Below are positions 17,512 through 25,995 of a DNA stretch of 64,000 nucleotides, one piece after another. The notes beneath the pieces were generated by a model that saw nothing but the letters and a program-made list of their open reading frames with translations, did not search any database and was not told where the DNA came from. Numbering within the stretch: the first letter of the stretch is position 1; every line of letters starts with the position of its first letter. This DNA comes from Verrucomicrobiota bacterium (GTDB lineage Bacteria > Verrucomicrobiota > Verrucomicrobiia > CAIQCK01). Location: NCBI GenBank assembly GCA_016235595.1, contig JACRJX010000015.1, positions 310,001 to 374,000 on the forward strand. The letters run 5' to 3'. The position numbers and the translations under genes are program-made.

Positions 17512-19407
17512 ATGAAACAGAACCTTCTCAAGCTCAGCGTAGCATTGATCCTCACATCAACCTGCTTCATTGGCACGCCGGCGACCACGGCTGCGCCTTC
17601 CAGTTCGCGATCCAAGAGCGGATGGCTTTCGCCCACGGCGTTGGTGGCGACAGCCGACGGCAAGACGATGTTCATCGCTTACGCCACTGCCAACCAAGTC
17701 GCGGTTTTCGACGTTGCCTCCGCCAAGGTTGCGAAGACCGTCGAGATGCCTGCTTCGCCACTGGGTCTGGCGCTCTCCGCCGACGGCAAACAACTCTTTG
17801 TCACCTGCGCCGCCCCGTCGAGCAGCGTGTGCATCGTGGACACCGGCTCGAACAAGATCGTTACCACCATCCCGACCGGCCACACCACGATGGGACCGGC
17901 GCTCAGCCCCGATGGCAAGACACTCTATGTCTGCAATCGTTTCAACAACTGCGTCGCGGCGATTGATCTGGCGCAGCGCAAGGAAGTCAAACGCGTCGCG
18001 GTGCCCCGCGAACCCGTGGCCGTCGCGGTGACGCCGGATGGCAAGCTGTTGCTGGTCGCCAACCACCTGCACACCGGCCGCGCTGACGCCGACGTGGTGG
18101 CTGCGGTGGTCACCATCATCGACACCGCCAGCGGCAGGGCGATCAAGGACATCGCGTTGCCCAACGGCAGCGGCCTGCTGCGGGACGTGCACGTGTCGCC
18201 CGACGGGAAATACGCCTGCGTCACGCACGTGCTGGCACGGTTTCACCTGCCGACGACGCAGCTGGAACGCGGTTGGATGAACACCAACGCGATGAGCATC
18301 ATCGATCTCACCAAGTGCGCGCTGTTCAATACGGTGCTCCTCGATAACGTGGACAGCGGCGCGGCCAACCCGTGGGCCGCCGCCTGGAGCGCCGACGGCA
18401 AGCAGATCTGCGTCACACACGCGGGCACACACGAGGTCAGTGTGATTGACGCGCCAGCGCTGCTGGAGAAGCTGGCGAAGATGCCGGCAGCGATTGATCC
18501 CAACGCCAAGATTGACTACAACGCCGCGTCTCGCGTGGCCGCCGATGTCCCGAACGACCTTTCGTTCCTCGTCGGTGTGCGTAACCGCATCAAGCTGCCC
18601 GACAACGGCCCGCGCGCCATTGCGCTCATCGGCAAGAAGATCTACACAGCCAATTACTTCTCCGATTCGCTCAGCGTTATTGACCAAGCGGCGCCAAACG
18701 TCACCGCCAGCTCCATCCCGCTCGGCTCGAAGCGCGCGATGACCGCCGTTCGCAAAGGTGAGATGCTTTGGAACGACGCCACGATGTGCTTCCAAGGCTG
18801 GCAGAGTTGTGCGAGCTGCCATTCCTCCGACGCGCGTGTGGACGGTTTGAATTGGGACCTGCTCAACGACGGCATCGGCAATCCCAAGAACAGCAAGACC
18901 ATGCTCCTGTCACATAAGACTCCGCCCGCCATGAGCATGGGGGTGCGCGACACCGCCGAAACCGCCGTTCGTTCTGGCATCAAGAACATTCTCTTCGCCG
19001 TGCGCCCGGAAGAGGACGCGGTGGCCATCGATCAGTATTTGAAGTCGCTCCAGCCGATTCCCAGCCCTTACCTGGAGAATGGCAAGCTCTCCGCCGCCGC
19101 GCAACGTGGCAAGAAGATCTTCTTCGACAAGGCCGTGGGTTGCGCCACGTGCCATTCGTCGTCGGTCTTCACCAATCTGAAATCCTCCGATGTTGGTACG
19201 CGCGGCCAGTTTGACAAAGCCGATGAGATTTTCGACACGCCATCCCTGATCGAGGAATGGCGCACCGGGCCCTACCTGCACGACGGCTCCGCGGTCACGA
19301 TGCGTGACGTGTTGACCACACGCAACCCGAACGACAAGCACGGCAAGACCAAGCACCTGTCGCCGCAGCAAATCGACGATCTCGCCGCGTACCTGTTGTC
19401 GTTGTGA
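17512..19407 (+). CDS. secreted YVTN-type beta-propeller fused to a diheme cytochrome c domain
   Basis: I use the ATG at 17512 (MKQNLLKLSVALIL), which gives a clean Sec signal peptide and 631 residues, rather than the 17467 start. Residues about 40-400 hold YVTN-like propeller blades (for example GLALSADGKQLFVTCAAPS and GPALSPDGKTLYVCNRFNN). The C-terminal part has heme sites CASCH at 433-437 and CATCH at 544-548. The spacing and the sequence around the second site (GKKIFFDKAVGCATCHSS) resemble MauG/cytochrome c peroxidase-type diheme proteins. It sits between two HzsA-like genes, so an electron-transfer role with them is plausible. Confidence 0.88.
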   Translation: MKQNLLKLSVALILTSTCFIGTPATTAAPSSSRSKSGWLSPTALVATADGKTMFIAYATANQVAVFDVASAKVAKTVEMPASPLGLALSADGKQLFVTCAAPSSSVCIVDTGSNKIVTTIPTGHTTMGPALSPDGKTLYVCNRFNNCVAAIDLAQRKEVKRVAVPREPVAVAVTPDGKLLLVANHLHTGRADADVVAAVVTIIDTASGRAIKDIALPNGSGLLRDVHVSPDGKYACVTHVLARFHLPTTQLERGWMNTNAMSIIDLTKCALFNTVLLDNVDSGAANPWAAAWSADGKQICVTHAGTHEVSVIDAPALLEKLAKMPAAIDPNAKIDYNAASRVAADVPNDLSFLVGVRNRIKLPDNGPRAIALIGKKIYTANYFSDSLSVIDQAAPNVTASSIPLGSKRAMTAVRKGEMLWNDATMCFQGWQSCASCHSSDARVDGLNWDLLNDGIGNPKNSKTMLLSHKTPPAMSMGVRDTAETAVRSGIKNILFAVRPEEDAVAIDQYLKSLQPIPSPYLENGKLSAAAQRGKKIFFDKAVGCATCHSSSVFTNLKSSDVGTRGQFDKADEIFDTPSLIEEWRTGPYLHDGSAVTMRDVLTTRNPNDKHGKTKHLSPQQIDDLAAYLLSL

Positions 19408-19435
19408 CGTGCCGCACCGCGCGGCTGGGAGATGA

Positions 19436-22318
19436 ATGCGACCGGCAAGCGGACTTTGGACGAAACGCAGCGCGGCTTGGCTCAGTCAACTTACGCTCGT
19501 CGCCATCGCCACTGCCGCATCGTCGTCGCTGCCGGAAAATCTCGCGCTGAAGGCCCGCGCCTCTGCCGATTCCGAACACAGCGCCCAATACCTCGCACGG
19601 TTCGTCGTGGACGGCCAGATTCCCGCTGCTGGTAGCCACGCCGATCCTGGCAAAGCCTGGTGTGTGAAAGGTCACACTCATCGTAACGGCGCGATGCTCA
19701 AGTTGGAATGGCCGGATGAGGTGACGATCGCTGAGATCGTTTACTATGGCCGCACGGGATGGTTCGCCGAAGAATGCTGGAAGGACTACGAAGTCCGCCT
19801 CGACGGTGCGACACAGCCGGTCGCCAAAGGCAGCTTCCAGATGGGCCACGGCCCGCAGCGGATCAAGCTCGCCGCGCCGGTGAACGCGCGCAGTGTCACA
19901 CTGAAGTTCCTCAGCAGCTACGGTGGTCTCAATCCCGGCGCGTCAGAGATTCAGGTGTTCGCCGTCAGCCCGCCTGACGGCGCGATGCCGAAGTTCGTCA
20001 AACTTCAGCGCGGCGCAACGAAACCCGTCGTTGACGAAAGCGAGCGCGTTAAAGCCTCCCCGGAGCTTGCCGCTGATGTCAAAGCCGGCCGGCTTGGTTT
20101 CGAGAAGCTCCTGCTCATCAAGCGGCGCGAGTTGAACCCGAGCCATGTCTATACCTACCACGTCGAAGGTTTCGCGGCGGGCGGAGCGCTTTGCATCCTC
20201 GACGTGCCTTCCGGCGAAACAAAAGAACTGGTTGCCTCGCCCGAAGGCCAGATTCTCGACTGCGACCTCTCCTACGACGGCAGGGAGATTCTTTTCAGTT
20301 TGCGCGAGAAGAGGGCGAAAGGCTACCACCTCTTCGTCATCAACACCGACGGCAGCAGCCTGCGCCAACTCACCGACGGGCCGTGGCACGACTACAATGC
20401 CTGCTGGCTGCCCGACGGCGGCATCGCGTTCCTCTCGACGCGCGAAAGCCGCTTCGCCTACTGCTGGGTTTCGCCGGTCGGCGTGCTGCATCGCATGGAG
20501 CGCGACGGCTCGCGCGTGCAGCGGCTCAGTGCAAACATCGTCAACGACTTCACTCCGAGCGTCCTGCCCGACGGCCGCATCATCTACTCGCGTTGGGAAT
20601 ACGTGGACAAGCCCGCCATCCCGGTTCAAAGCCTTTGGACGATCCATCCCGACGGCACCGCGCTGGCCGGCTACTTCGGCAACCGTGTCCTCAGCCCGGC
20701 GACGTTCATGGAGGCGCGCGCCATTCCCGGCGGCGACAAGGTGCTCTGCGTTCTGACCAGCCACAACGGTCCATGCCGTGGCGCGCTCGGTATCATTGAC
20801 CGCAGCCGCGGCGTCAACTCGCAATCCGCCATCGAGAACATTACGCCCTGGCTGCGAATCGGTTCGACGGACAAGGGCAGCGGCAACGACGTGCGCGGCC
20901 CTTACGAAAGCCCGTTCCCGCTCGACGACAAGCTCTTCCTTGTCTCGCGCCGCGGCACGTTGATGGTGCGCGACTACGCCGGCACGCGCATGGCAGAGAT
21001 CATCGCAGTGGGCAAGGACGGCCTCGGCTTTTACAGCGCCCGGCCGCTGCGACCGCAGCCGCGTCCGCCAGTGCTGAACTCGATGCTTCCAGTAGCACAG
21101 AACGAAGGATGGGCCACCGTCGTCTTGCAGGACGTTTACAACGGCCTCGAACCGCACGTCCGCCGCGGCGATGTGAAGCAAATCTGCGTCGTGCAGGAGA
21201 TGAAGAAGGAAGTGCGGACCGACGTGAAAAACCGCGCGTTCGGCTTCCAGTTCCCCGTCATCTCCTGCGGCGCCACCTACGCTGCGAAAACTGTCTGGGG
21301 CTTCGCGCCTGTCGCGCCCGACGGCTCCGCGTGCTTCCGCGTGCCGACCGGCGTCCCAATCTACTTCATGGCGCTCGATGAGCACGGCCGGACTCTCCAG
21401 CGGATGCGGACGTTCACGCACCTGATGCCTGGCGAAACACAGGGTTGTGTCGGCTGCCACGATCATCGCCTTTCCACCACGCCGCCGAAGTTCGCCGCCG
21501 CCGTCAAGGCCGCGCCTGCGCAACTTGATCCGCCTGAATGGGGCCGCGTCGGCTTCGACTACACCACCGTCGTCCAGCCCGTGCTCGACCGTCATTGCGT
21601 GCGCTGCCACAGCGGCCCGACGCCGCCCAACAAAGTGGACCTTACCGGCGACAAGACGGATTTCTTCAGCGTCTCCTACGAATCGCTTGCGCGCGGCCGG
21701 AAACGCCTTGGCAACGAGGGCGAGTTCGACAATCCCTACACAAATTGGATTCCGACCTACAACGGCATGGAGGCGAACATTCTGGAGATCACGCCGCTGG
21801 CGTGGGGTTCGCCTCGCAGCAAGCTCGCCGACCTCTTATTGGCCGGCCATCCGGACTCCGGCAGCAATCCGCGCGTGCAACTCAGCGAGGAGGAACGCCG
21901 CCGCATCTTCACGTGGATTGACCTCAACGTCCCCTATTACGGCACCGCCGAGACATCGCATCCCGACGTGAAAGGCTGCCGCCGCATGTATCCCGCCGCG
22001 CTCGACGCGACGCTCAGCGAGGTGGCTGCGCGGCGCTGCGCCTCCTGCCACGCAAGTGGCATCCCGCGCGAAGTCTGGACGCGCATCGAGCAACCGCAGA
22101 AGAACAATTTTCTCCTAGCCCCGCTGGCGAGGGCCGCAGGCGGCAGCCAAGCGTGCGGCAAGGCGATCTTCCAAAAAACCTCCGACGCAGACTACCAGGC
22201 AATCCTGAAAGCCTTCGAGCCGGTCACGCAGGCGCTAAAGACAAAGCCCCGCATAGACATGCCCGGCGGAGCACCCGATCCCACCGTGGATCGCTGCCGC
22301 CTCGGCAAGGTGGATTAA
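19436..22318 (+). CDS. secreted HzsA-like protein with three heme c sites
   Basis: The protein has 960 residues. An ATG at 19432 lies in another frame; the one at 19436 is preceded by GGGAG at a short distance. The N-terminus is a signal-like segment ending near residue 30. The architecture repeats that of the 14524 gene: a discoidin-like domain, propeller blades (DGGIAFLSTRESRFAYCW, LPDGRIIYSRWEY), then a cytochrome part with CVGCH 671-675 and CVRCH 721-725. It adds a C-terminal extension of about 100 residues with a third site, CASCH 868-872. The spacing to the upstream gene is 28 nt, so the two are probably co-transcribed. Confidence 0.85.
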   Translation: MRPASGLWTKRSAAWLSQLTLVAIATAASSSLPENLALKARASADSEHSAQYLARFVVDGQIPAAGSHADPGKAWCVKGHTHRNGAMLKLEWPDEVTIAEIVYYGRTGWFAEECWKDYEVRLDGATQPVAKGSFQMGHGPQRIKLAAPVNARSVTLKFLSSYGGLNPGASEIQVFAVSPPDGAMPKFVKLQRGATKPVVDESERVKASPELAADVKAGRLGFEKLLLIKRRELNPSHVYTYHVEGFAAGGALCILDVPSGETKELVASPEGQILDCDLSYDGREILFSLREKRAKGYHLFVINTDGSSLRQLTDGPWHDYNACWLPDGGIAFLSTRESRFAYCWVSPVGVLHRMERDGSRVQRLSANIVNDFTPSVLPDGRIIYSRWEYVDKPAIPVQSLWTIHPDGTALAGYFGNRVLSPATFMEARAIPGGDKVLCVLTSHNGPCRGALGIIDRSRGVNSQSAIENITPWLRIGSTDKGSGNDVRGPYESPFPLDDKLFLVSRRGTLMVRDYAGTRMAEIIAVGKDGLGFYSARPLRPQPRPPVLNSMLPVAQNEGWATVVLQDVYNGLEPHVRRGDVKQICVVQEMKKEVRTDVKNRAFGFQFPVISCGATYAAKTVWGFAPVAPDGSACFRVPTGVPIYFMALDEHGRTLQRMRTFTHLMPGETQGCVGCHDHRLSTTPPKFAAAVKAAPAQLDPPEWGRVGFDYTTVVQPVLDRHCVRCHSGPTPPNKVDLTGDKTDFFSVSYESLARGRKRLGNEGEFDNPYTNWIPTYNGMEANILEITPLAWGSPRSKLADLLLAGHPDSGSNPRVQLSEEERRRIFTWIDLNVPYYGTAETSHPDVKGCRRMYPAALDATLSEVAARRCASCHASGIPREVWTRIEQPQKNNFLLAPLARAAGGSQACGKAIFQKTSDADYQAILKAFEPVTQALKTKPRIDMPGGAPDPTVDRCRLGKVD

Positions 22319-22367
22319 GTCGTCACCGGGCCGTCAAACGCCGCCAGTTCGCATAGCGCGATAGGAG

Positions 22368-22398
22368 GATCTTCTCCGACAAGGCCGTGGGTTGCGCC
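22368..22398 (+). repeat. short duplicated fragment of a heme-site coding sequence
   Basis: GATCTTCT(C/T)CGACAAGGCCGTGGGTTGCGCC is present here and at about 19117-19146 within the YVTN cytochrome gene, with one mismatch over about 30 bases. In the gene it encodes FDKAVGCA just before the CATCH heme site. Here the frame breaks immediately after, with no CXXCH. It is likely a relic of a degraded cytochrome gene or of a local duplication. Confidence 0.6.
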
Positions 22399-22532
22399 TG
22401 CCTGACTCTGCAGTGGATCAGTGTCGGCTCGACAAGGGGCGACGGAGCCAAGTCTTTCCGTTGTGAATGTATGGACGGGGTTCCGGGTGTTCGGTTCGAC
22501 GTGCCCCTCACTTTGAGGGCGGCGACAGTTCT

Positions 22533-22551
22533 GGTTTTGCTCACCTTTTAC
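22533..22551 (+). promoter_or_regulatory. candidate response-regulator box upstream of the regulator gene (imperfect 11-bp direct repeat)
   Basis: GGTTTTGC-tca-CCTTTTAC has two half-sites whose starts are 11 bp apart; five of eight positions agree. The second half-site and its next two bases (CCTTTTACTT) are identical to the second half-site upstream of the pseudopilin gene. OmpR/PhoB-family regulators bind direct repeats with this 11-bp period. The site ends 37 nt before the start codon, which would fit autoregulation. Binding itself is inferred. Confidence 0.5.
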
Positions 22552-22588
22552 TTGCCCTCGTTTGCCCGGCGTCTCATAACTTGCGTGG

Positions 22589-23269
22589 ATGAAGATTCTG
22601 ATCGTCGAAGACGAGCCGGTGTTGCGCGACGGGCTGGTGGAGTTGCTGTCGGGCGCGGGGCACTGCGTTGAAGCGGTGTCCGACGGTCTCAGCGCGGCGC
22701 GGTGGGGATTGACCGGCGAATTCGATCTGGTGCTGCTCGACCTGATGTTGCCGAAGCTTGACGGCATCGAGGTCTGCCAGCGGTTGCGCAAGGCGCGGCC
22801 GGAATTGCCGATTCTCATGCTGACGGCGCGTGGCTCCGAGGAGGACAAGGTGCGCGGGTTGCGCACGGGCGCGGATGATTACGTCACCAAGCCTTTCAGC
22901 GTGAAGGAGCTGCTGGCGCGCATTGAGGCGCTCGGTCGCCGCGCAAAAGCAGCGCCAGCCGGGCCGGATGTGGCTGAGGCGGACGGCTGCCATTTCGATT
23001 TTGGCCGCTGCGAGGCCCGGCGGGACAAGCAGATCATCGCGCTGACGCCGCGGGAGGTTGGCCTGTTGCGCTGGCTCCATCGTCATCGCGCCCGCGCCGT
23101 CTCGCGCCCGGAGTTGCTGGAGCAGGTTTGGGGCGCGCGGGCCGACATGGAGACACGCACGGTGGACATGACGGTGGCCAACCTGCGGCAGAAGATCGAG
23201 CGCGACCCGGCTGAACCCCGGATTGTTGTTTCAATCAAAGGCGTCGGCTATGCGTGGGGCAGACGATGA
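22589..23269 (+). CDS. OmpR/PhoB-family response regulator
   Basis: The 226-residue protein has a receiver domain with acidic pocket E7-D8-E9, phospho-acceptor D51 (LVLLDLMLP), T79 and K101 (TKPFS). A C-terminal winged-helix DNA-binding domain follows (SRPELLEQVWG, then RTVDMTVANLRQKIE and IKGVGYAWG). All residues needed for phosphorylation are present. The kinase gene follows with an ATGA overlap. Candidate binding repeats occur upstream of this gene and upstream of the pseudopilin gene that follows the kinase. Confidence 0.97.
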   Translation: MKILIVEDEPVLRDGLVELLSGAGHCVEAVSDGLSAARWGLTGEFDLVLLDLMLPKLDGIEVCQRLRKARPELPILMLTARGSEEDKVRGLRTGADDYVTKPFSVKELLARIEALGRRAKAAPAGPDVAEADGCHFDFGRCEARRDKQIIALTPREVGLLRWLHRHRARAVSRPELLEQVWGARADMETRTVDMTVANLRQKIERDPAEPRIVVSIKGVGYAWGRR

Positions 23270-24978
23270 AGATCAGCGTAAACAGAACGGCGCTTGCATT
23301 CGTGTTGACCGCTGTCGCGTTGGCGGTGCCGAGCGTGGCGTGGTATGTCGTCGGCTTGCGCGAGGTGGCGACGGAGGCGGAACGACTCGAAGAAGCACCG
23401 CGCCGGTCCGCCGAAGTGCTGGCAGAACGTCTTGCCGACCGGCTCGGCTCGCGATTGGAAACGCTTCGCGAGAACGAAGCGCGCCGGCCTTACTATCATT
23501 ACCAGCATCTTTACCACGACCCGAAAGGCGCCTACGAAGGCGCGGCAGTGATTCCGTCGCCATTGGCGCAAGGGCCGGCTGATCCGCTGGTGCACGCGCA
23601 TTTCCGGATTGACGCGGCCGGCCGGTTGACGCTCCCGACGTTGGCCGACGAACTGCCGGTTATGGGGGATGCTGCGATCGAGCCTGGGCAGCGCACTCTC
23701 CAACGCGAGATGCAGCCGGCCGCAGCGGCCTGTCTGGAGAAACTGCGTTCCGCACAATTACCGGCGTCAGCCACCACGGCTGACGAAACGAGAACTGAAG
23801 TCATGGATGCGGCGGCGTATGAGCAGAATCTTCGCGCAAGCCGCCTCTACGTCGCCATCAAGAGTGGACGACCCGTCGAACGACCTCCGGCGACAAGGCC
23901 GGGCGAGGTCCGCGTCCGCGTCGGACCGTTCCGATGGCACACGATTTCCATCAACGGAACAGACGCGCTCGTAGCGCTGCGCGAAGTAAAAGCGCCCGAC
24001 GGATCCTCGGCGCAGGGATTTGTGATCGACGAGAGCGTGATCGCCGACCTGCTGCGAGGCGCCAAGTTTCCCGCAGAGTTCCTTCCCGGTCCACCATCGG
24101 GAACGACCGAGGCGGCGGTGCCGATTGCGCCGGCGGTCTGGCACGTGTCGGTGTTTGCCGGCCACGCAATGGCCGTGGCGCGCAATACGGGGCGCGAGGC
24201 GCGCGAAAGTTTCATGCAATCCTTTGTCAGGGGGATGAGGGGTGCAATCATTGTCGGGCTGTGCGTCGTGGTGTTGGTATGGAGGACAGACCGTCTGGCG
24301 CGACAGCGAGCGCAACTCGCGGCGTCGGCAGCGCACGAACTGCGCACACCGCTGACCGGGCTGCGGATGTATGGCGAGATGTTGGCTGACGGGCTTGGCG
24401 ACCCGGCGCGCACAAAGGACTATGCCCGCCGTATCGTTGGTGAAGTCGAGCGGCTCAGTCGCGTTGTGACCAATGTGCTTGGTTTCACCCGTCTGGAGCG
24501 CGGCACGTTGCGAGTGCGGCTGGAGCCTGGCGATCTCGGCGTGGTCACGCGCGAGAGTGTCGCGCGCCAGCAGCCGGCGCTGGAGGCCGCGGGTTCGCGA
24601 GTGGAGACCGTGATTGAGGACGATCTGCCGCCAGTGTGCTTCGACCGCGACGCCGTCGCCGAAATTCTCCAGAACCTCCTGGACAACGCTGAGAAGTACT
24701 CGCGCGCCGCGGCGGATCGCACGATCCGTGTGACCGTCGCGCGAGATGGCGGCGAGGTGGCGCTGGCTGTTGCCGATCACGGCCCGGGCGTTTCTGCCGC
24801 GATGCGCCACCGGCTGTTTCGGCCGTTCGCTCGGGGCGACGGCAGGGATTTGCCGGCGGGTCTTGGCCTCGGTCTTGCGCTTGTGCAGGCGCTGGCTCGC
24901 GCTCACGGCGCGAAGATCCGCTGCAATGACGCGCCCGGCGGAGGCGCGGTGTTCACGGTGAAGTTCCCCATCAAGTAA
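23266..24978 (+). CDS. membrane sensor histidine kinase
   Basis: I start at ATG 23266, overlapping the regulator stop by 4 nt, giving 570 residues; the 23254 start in the track lies inside the regulator gene. A first membrane segment lies at about 8-28 and a second at about 325-340 (GAIIVGLCVVVLVW). They enclose a large periplasmic sensor region of nearly 300 residues with no family I recognise. Only about 15 residues separate the second helix from the H-box, so there is no HAMP domain. The H-box is AAHELRTPLTG with H357. The N-box is NLLDNAEKYS and the G-boxes are DHGPGV and GLGLGLALV, so the ATPase part looks intact. Confidence 0.95.
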   Translation: MKISVNRTALAFVLTAVALAVPSVAWYVVGLREVATEAERLEEAPRRSAEVLAERLADRLGSRLETLRENEARRPYYHYQHLYHDPKGAYEGAAVIPSPLAQGPADPLVHAHFRIDAAGRLTLPTLADELPVMGDAAIEPGQRTLQREMQPAAAACLEKLRSAQLPASATTADETRTEVMDAAAYEQNLRASRLYVAIKSGRPVERPPATRPGEVRVRVGPFRWHTISINGTDALVALREVKAPDGSSAQGFVIDESVIADLLRGAKFPAEFLPGPPSGTTEAAVPIAPAVWHVSVFAGHAMAVARNTGREARESFMQSFVRGMRGAIIVGLCVVVLVWRTDRLARQRAQLAASAAHELRTPLTGLRMYGEMLADGLGDPARTKDYARRIVGEVERLSRVVTNVLGFTRLERGTLRVRLEPGDLGVVTRESVARQQPALEAAGSRVETVIEDDLPPVCFDRDAVAEILQNLLDNAEKYSRAAADRTIRVTVARDGGEVALAVADHGPGVSAAMRHRLFRPFARGDGRDLPAGLGLGLALVQALARAHGAKIRCNDAPGGGAVFTVKFPIK

Positions 24979-25000
24979 TGCCGGCATCCTCTGCCGGCAT
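24978..25000 (+). terminator. hairpin after the two-component operon
   Basis: ATGCCGGCA-tcctc-TGCCGGCAT forms a perfect 9-bp stem with a 5-nt loop starting at the last base of the kinase stop codon. No T-run follows, so it may be a Rho-assisted end or an mRNA-stabilising hairpin rather than a classic terminator. A related palindrome, TGCCGGCCGGCA, lies at 25065-25076. Confidence 0.55.
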
Positions 25001-25077
25001 ATGGGGATTGACGGCGAGTGCGTTGCTTCGCATGGGAACGCGCGTTGCATGCGGCATCCATCTGTGCCGGCCGGCAA

Positions 25078-25096
25078 CCTTTTACAGCCCTTTTAC
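25078..25096 (+). promoter_or_regulatory. perfect 11-bp direct repeat upstream of the pseudopilin gene, candidate response-regulator box
   Basis: CCTTTTAC-agc-CCTTTTAC consists of two identical 8-mers at 25078 and 25089, with starts 11 bp apart, the spacing used by OmpR/PhoB-type regulators. The region is A/T-rich in a GC-rich genome and sits 69 nt before the pseudopilin start. The regulator gene's own upstream region carries a matching site. I infer that the 22589 regulator acts here; a different regulator cannot be excluded. Confidence 0.55.
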
Positions 25097-25165
25097 TTTT
25101 CCGTCGTCGGGTCTCCGGTAAGTTGAGTTGCGGGTAGAACAACAACTGAAGGAAAGGAGCCGACG

Positions 25166-25882
25166 ATGAAAATGAACCCAATCAACTCCATAACGCGCAG
25201 CCGACTGTGCACACAAGGATTCACACTCGTCGAATTGTTGGTGGTGATGACCATCATTGGCATCATGGCGGGCATGGTCATGCCGCAGATTAGCAAGGTC
25301 ATGGAGAAGATGCACCGCACTGCGTGCGCCCACAATCTGGGGCAGGTGGGCCTTGCATTGCACGCCTACGCGCAGGACAACGAAGGACGCTACCCGTTTA
25401 CCGGATCGGCGACCGACAGCGCGAACAAACACTTCGCGCTCATGTTCCCTCGTTGGATCAAAAAGGAGGCGGTGTTTGTCTGCAGGAGCGCCGCCACACG
25501 CGGTTATCGCGTCGACGATGTTACCGACACGTCATCGGCGGGCGGGGCGCGTGGCGAGACACTGAAGGCCGGTGAAAATTCCTACGCCTACGCATTTGGC
25601 CTCGGCGGGGTGAATACAGAAGAACTGCCGTTGGTATGCGACCAGCTTGCCGATACTTCTGTGTCCGCACCGCGATGGGCGAAACAAGGTCTGGGCAGCA
25701 ACCACGGTGAAGAGGGCGGAAACGTTCTCTACATCGACAACCACGTGGAATTTCTGCTGGCGGATGCGCAAGGTGGTTGGCCGTCCAAAAAACAGAAGCC
25801 GCAGGGGATTGCTGCGGGCAAGTTCTGCGCTGCCGCCAACGCCGAACGTTCCCCTGACGATCAAGTTGTCACGCAGCACTGA
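25166..25882 (+). CDS. type II/IV-like pseudopilin with DUF1559-like C-terminus
   Basis: The 238-residue protein has a good ribosome binding site (AAAGGAG, 7 nt before ATG). The prepilin cleavage motif is G-FTLVELLVVMTIIGIMAG at residues about 24-42, followed by the usual N-terminal helix. The C-terminal part SNHGEEGGNVLYIDNHVEFL resembles the conserved DUF1559-type ending. Such pseudopilins are greatly expanded in Verrucomicrobia, Lentisphaerae and Planctomycetes and are often far from secretion genes, as here. It follows a two-component pair and has its own upstream repeats. Confidence 0.92.
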   Translation: MKMNPINSITRSRLCTQGFTLVELLVVMTIIGIMAGMVMPQISKVMEKMHRTACAHNLGQVGLALHAYAQDNEGRYPFTGSATDSANKHFALMFPRWIKKEAVFVCRSAATRGYRVDDVTDTSSAGGARGETLKAGENSYAYAFGLGGVNTEELPLVCDQLADTSVSAPRWAKQGLGSNHGEEGGNVLYIDNHVEFLLADAQGGWPSKKQKPQGIAAGKFCAAANAERSPDDQVVTQH

Positions 25883-25963
25883 TGTCGGTACAGGCTTTGC
25901 CGGAGACAGGTCGGTTTCACGGAAACATTGTTGCCAGTGTTCGTCAAATCAGAGCCGAAGCGA

Positions 25964-25995
25964 GAAAGGGGTTGCGATTCGCAGCAACCCCTTTC
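25964..25995. terminator. bidirectional hairpin between the convergent pseudopilin and AraC genes
   Basis: GAAAGGGGTTGC-gattcgca-GCAACCCCTTTC is a perfect 12-bp stem with an 8-nt loop. It lies between two convergent genes and touches the stop codon of the AraC gene (25994-25996). It can serve both directions. T-runs after the stem are short, so its strength as an intrinsic terminator is uncertain. Confidence 0.75.

Larger units (their letters stand above)
22319..22588 (+). promoter_or_regulatory. intergenic region with a cytochrome-gene remnant, a small hairpin and a repeat before the response regulator
   Basis: No gene is supported here. Around 22368-22398 the DNA closely matches the heme-site region of the upstream YVTN cytochrome gene (19117-19146, sharing cgacaaggccgtgggttgcg), then diverges, so it looks like a broken gene fragment. 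CCCTCA-ctt-TGAGGG at 22505-22519 can form a 6-bp hairpin and could end transcription of the cytochrome operon. GGTTTTGC (22533) and CCTTTTAC (22544) follow, described separately. Confidence 0.55.

Noticed and set aside
19943-21610. 555-aa open frame on the minus strand
   Set aside because: Shadow of the second HzsA-like gene; no recognisable domain.
14524-22318. Hydrazine synthase of an anammox bacterium
   Set aside because: Only alpha-subunit-like proteins are present; no HzsB/C or hydrazine dehydrogenase genes. HzsA-like proteins are known outside anammox bacteria.
22315-22866. 183-aa open frame on the minus strand spanning the gap before the response regulator
   Set aside because: It overlaps the regulator gene antisense and has no motif; the gap is better read as a cytochrome remnant plus regulatory DNA.
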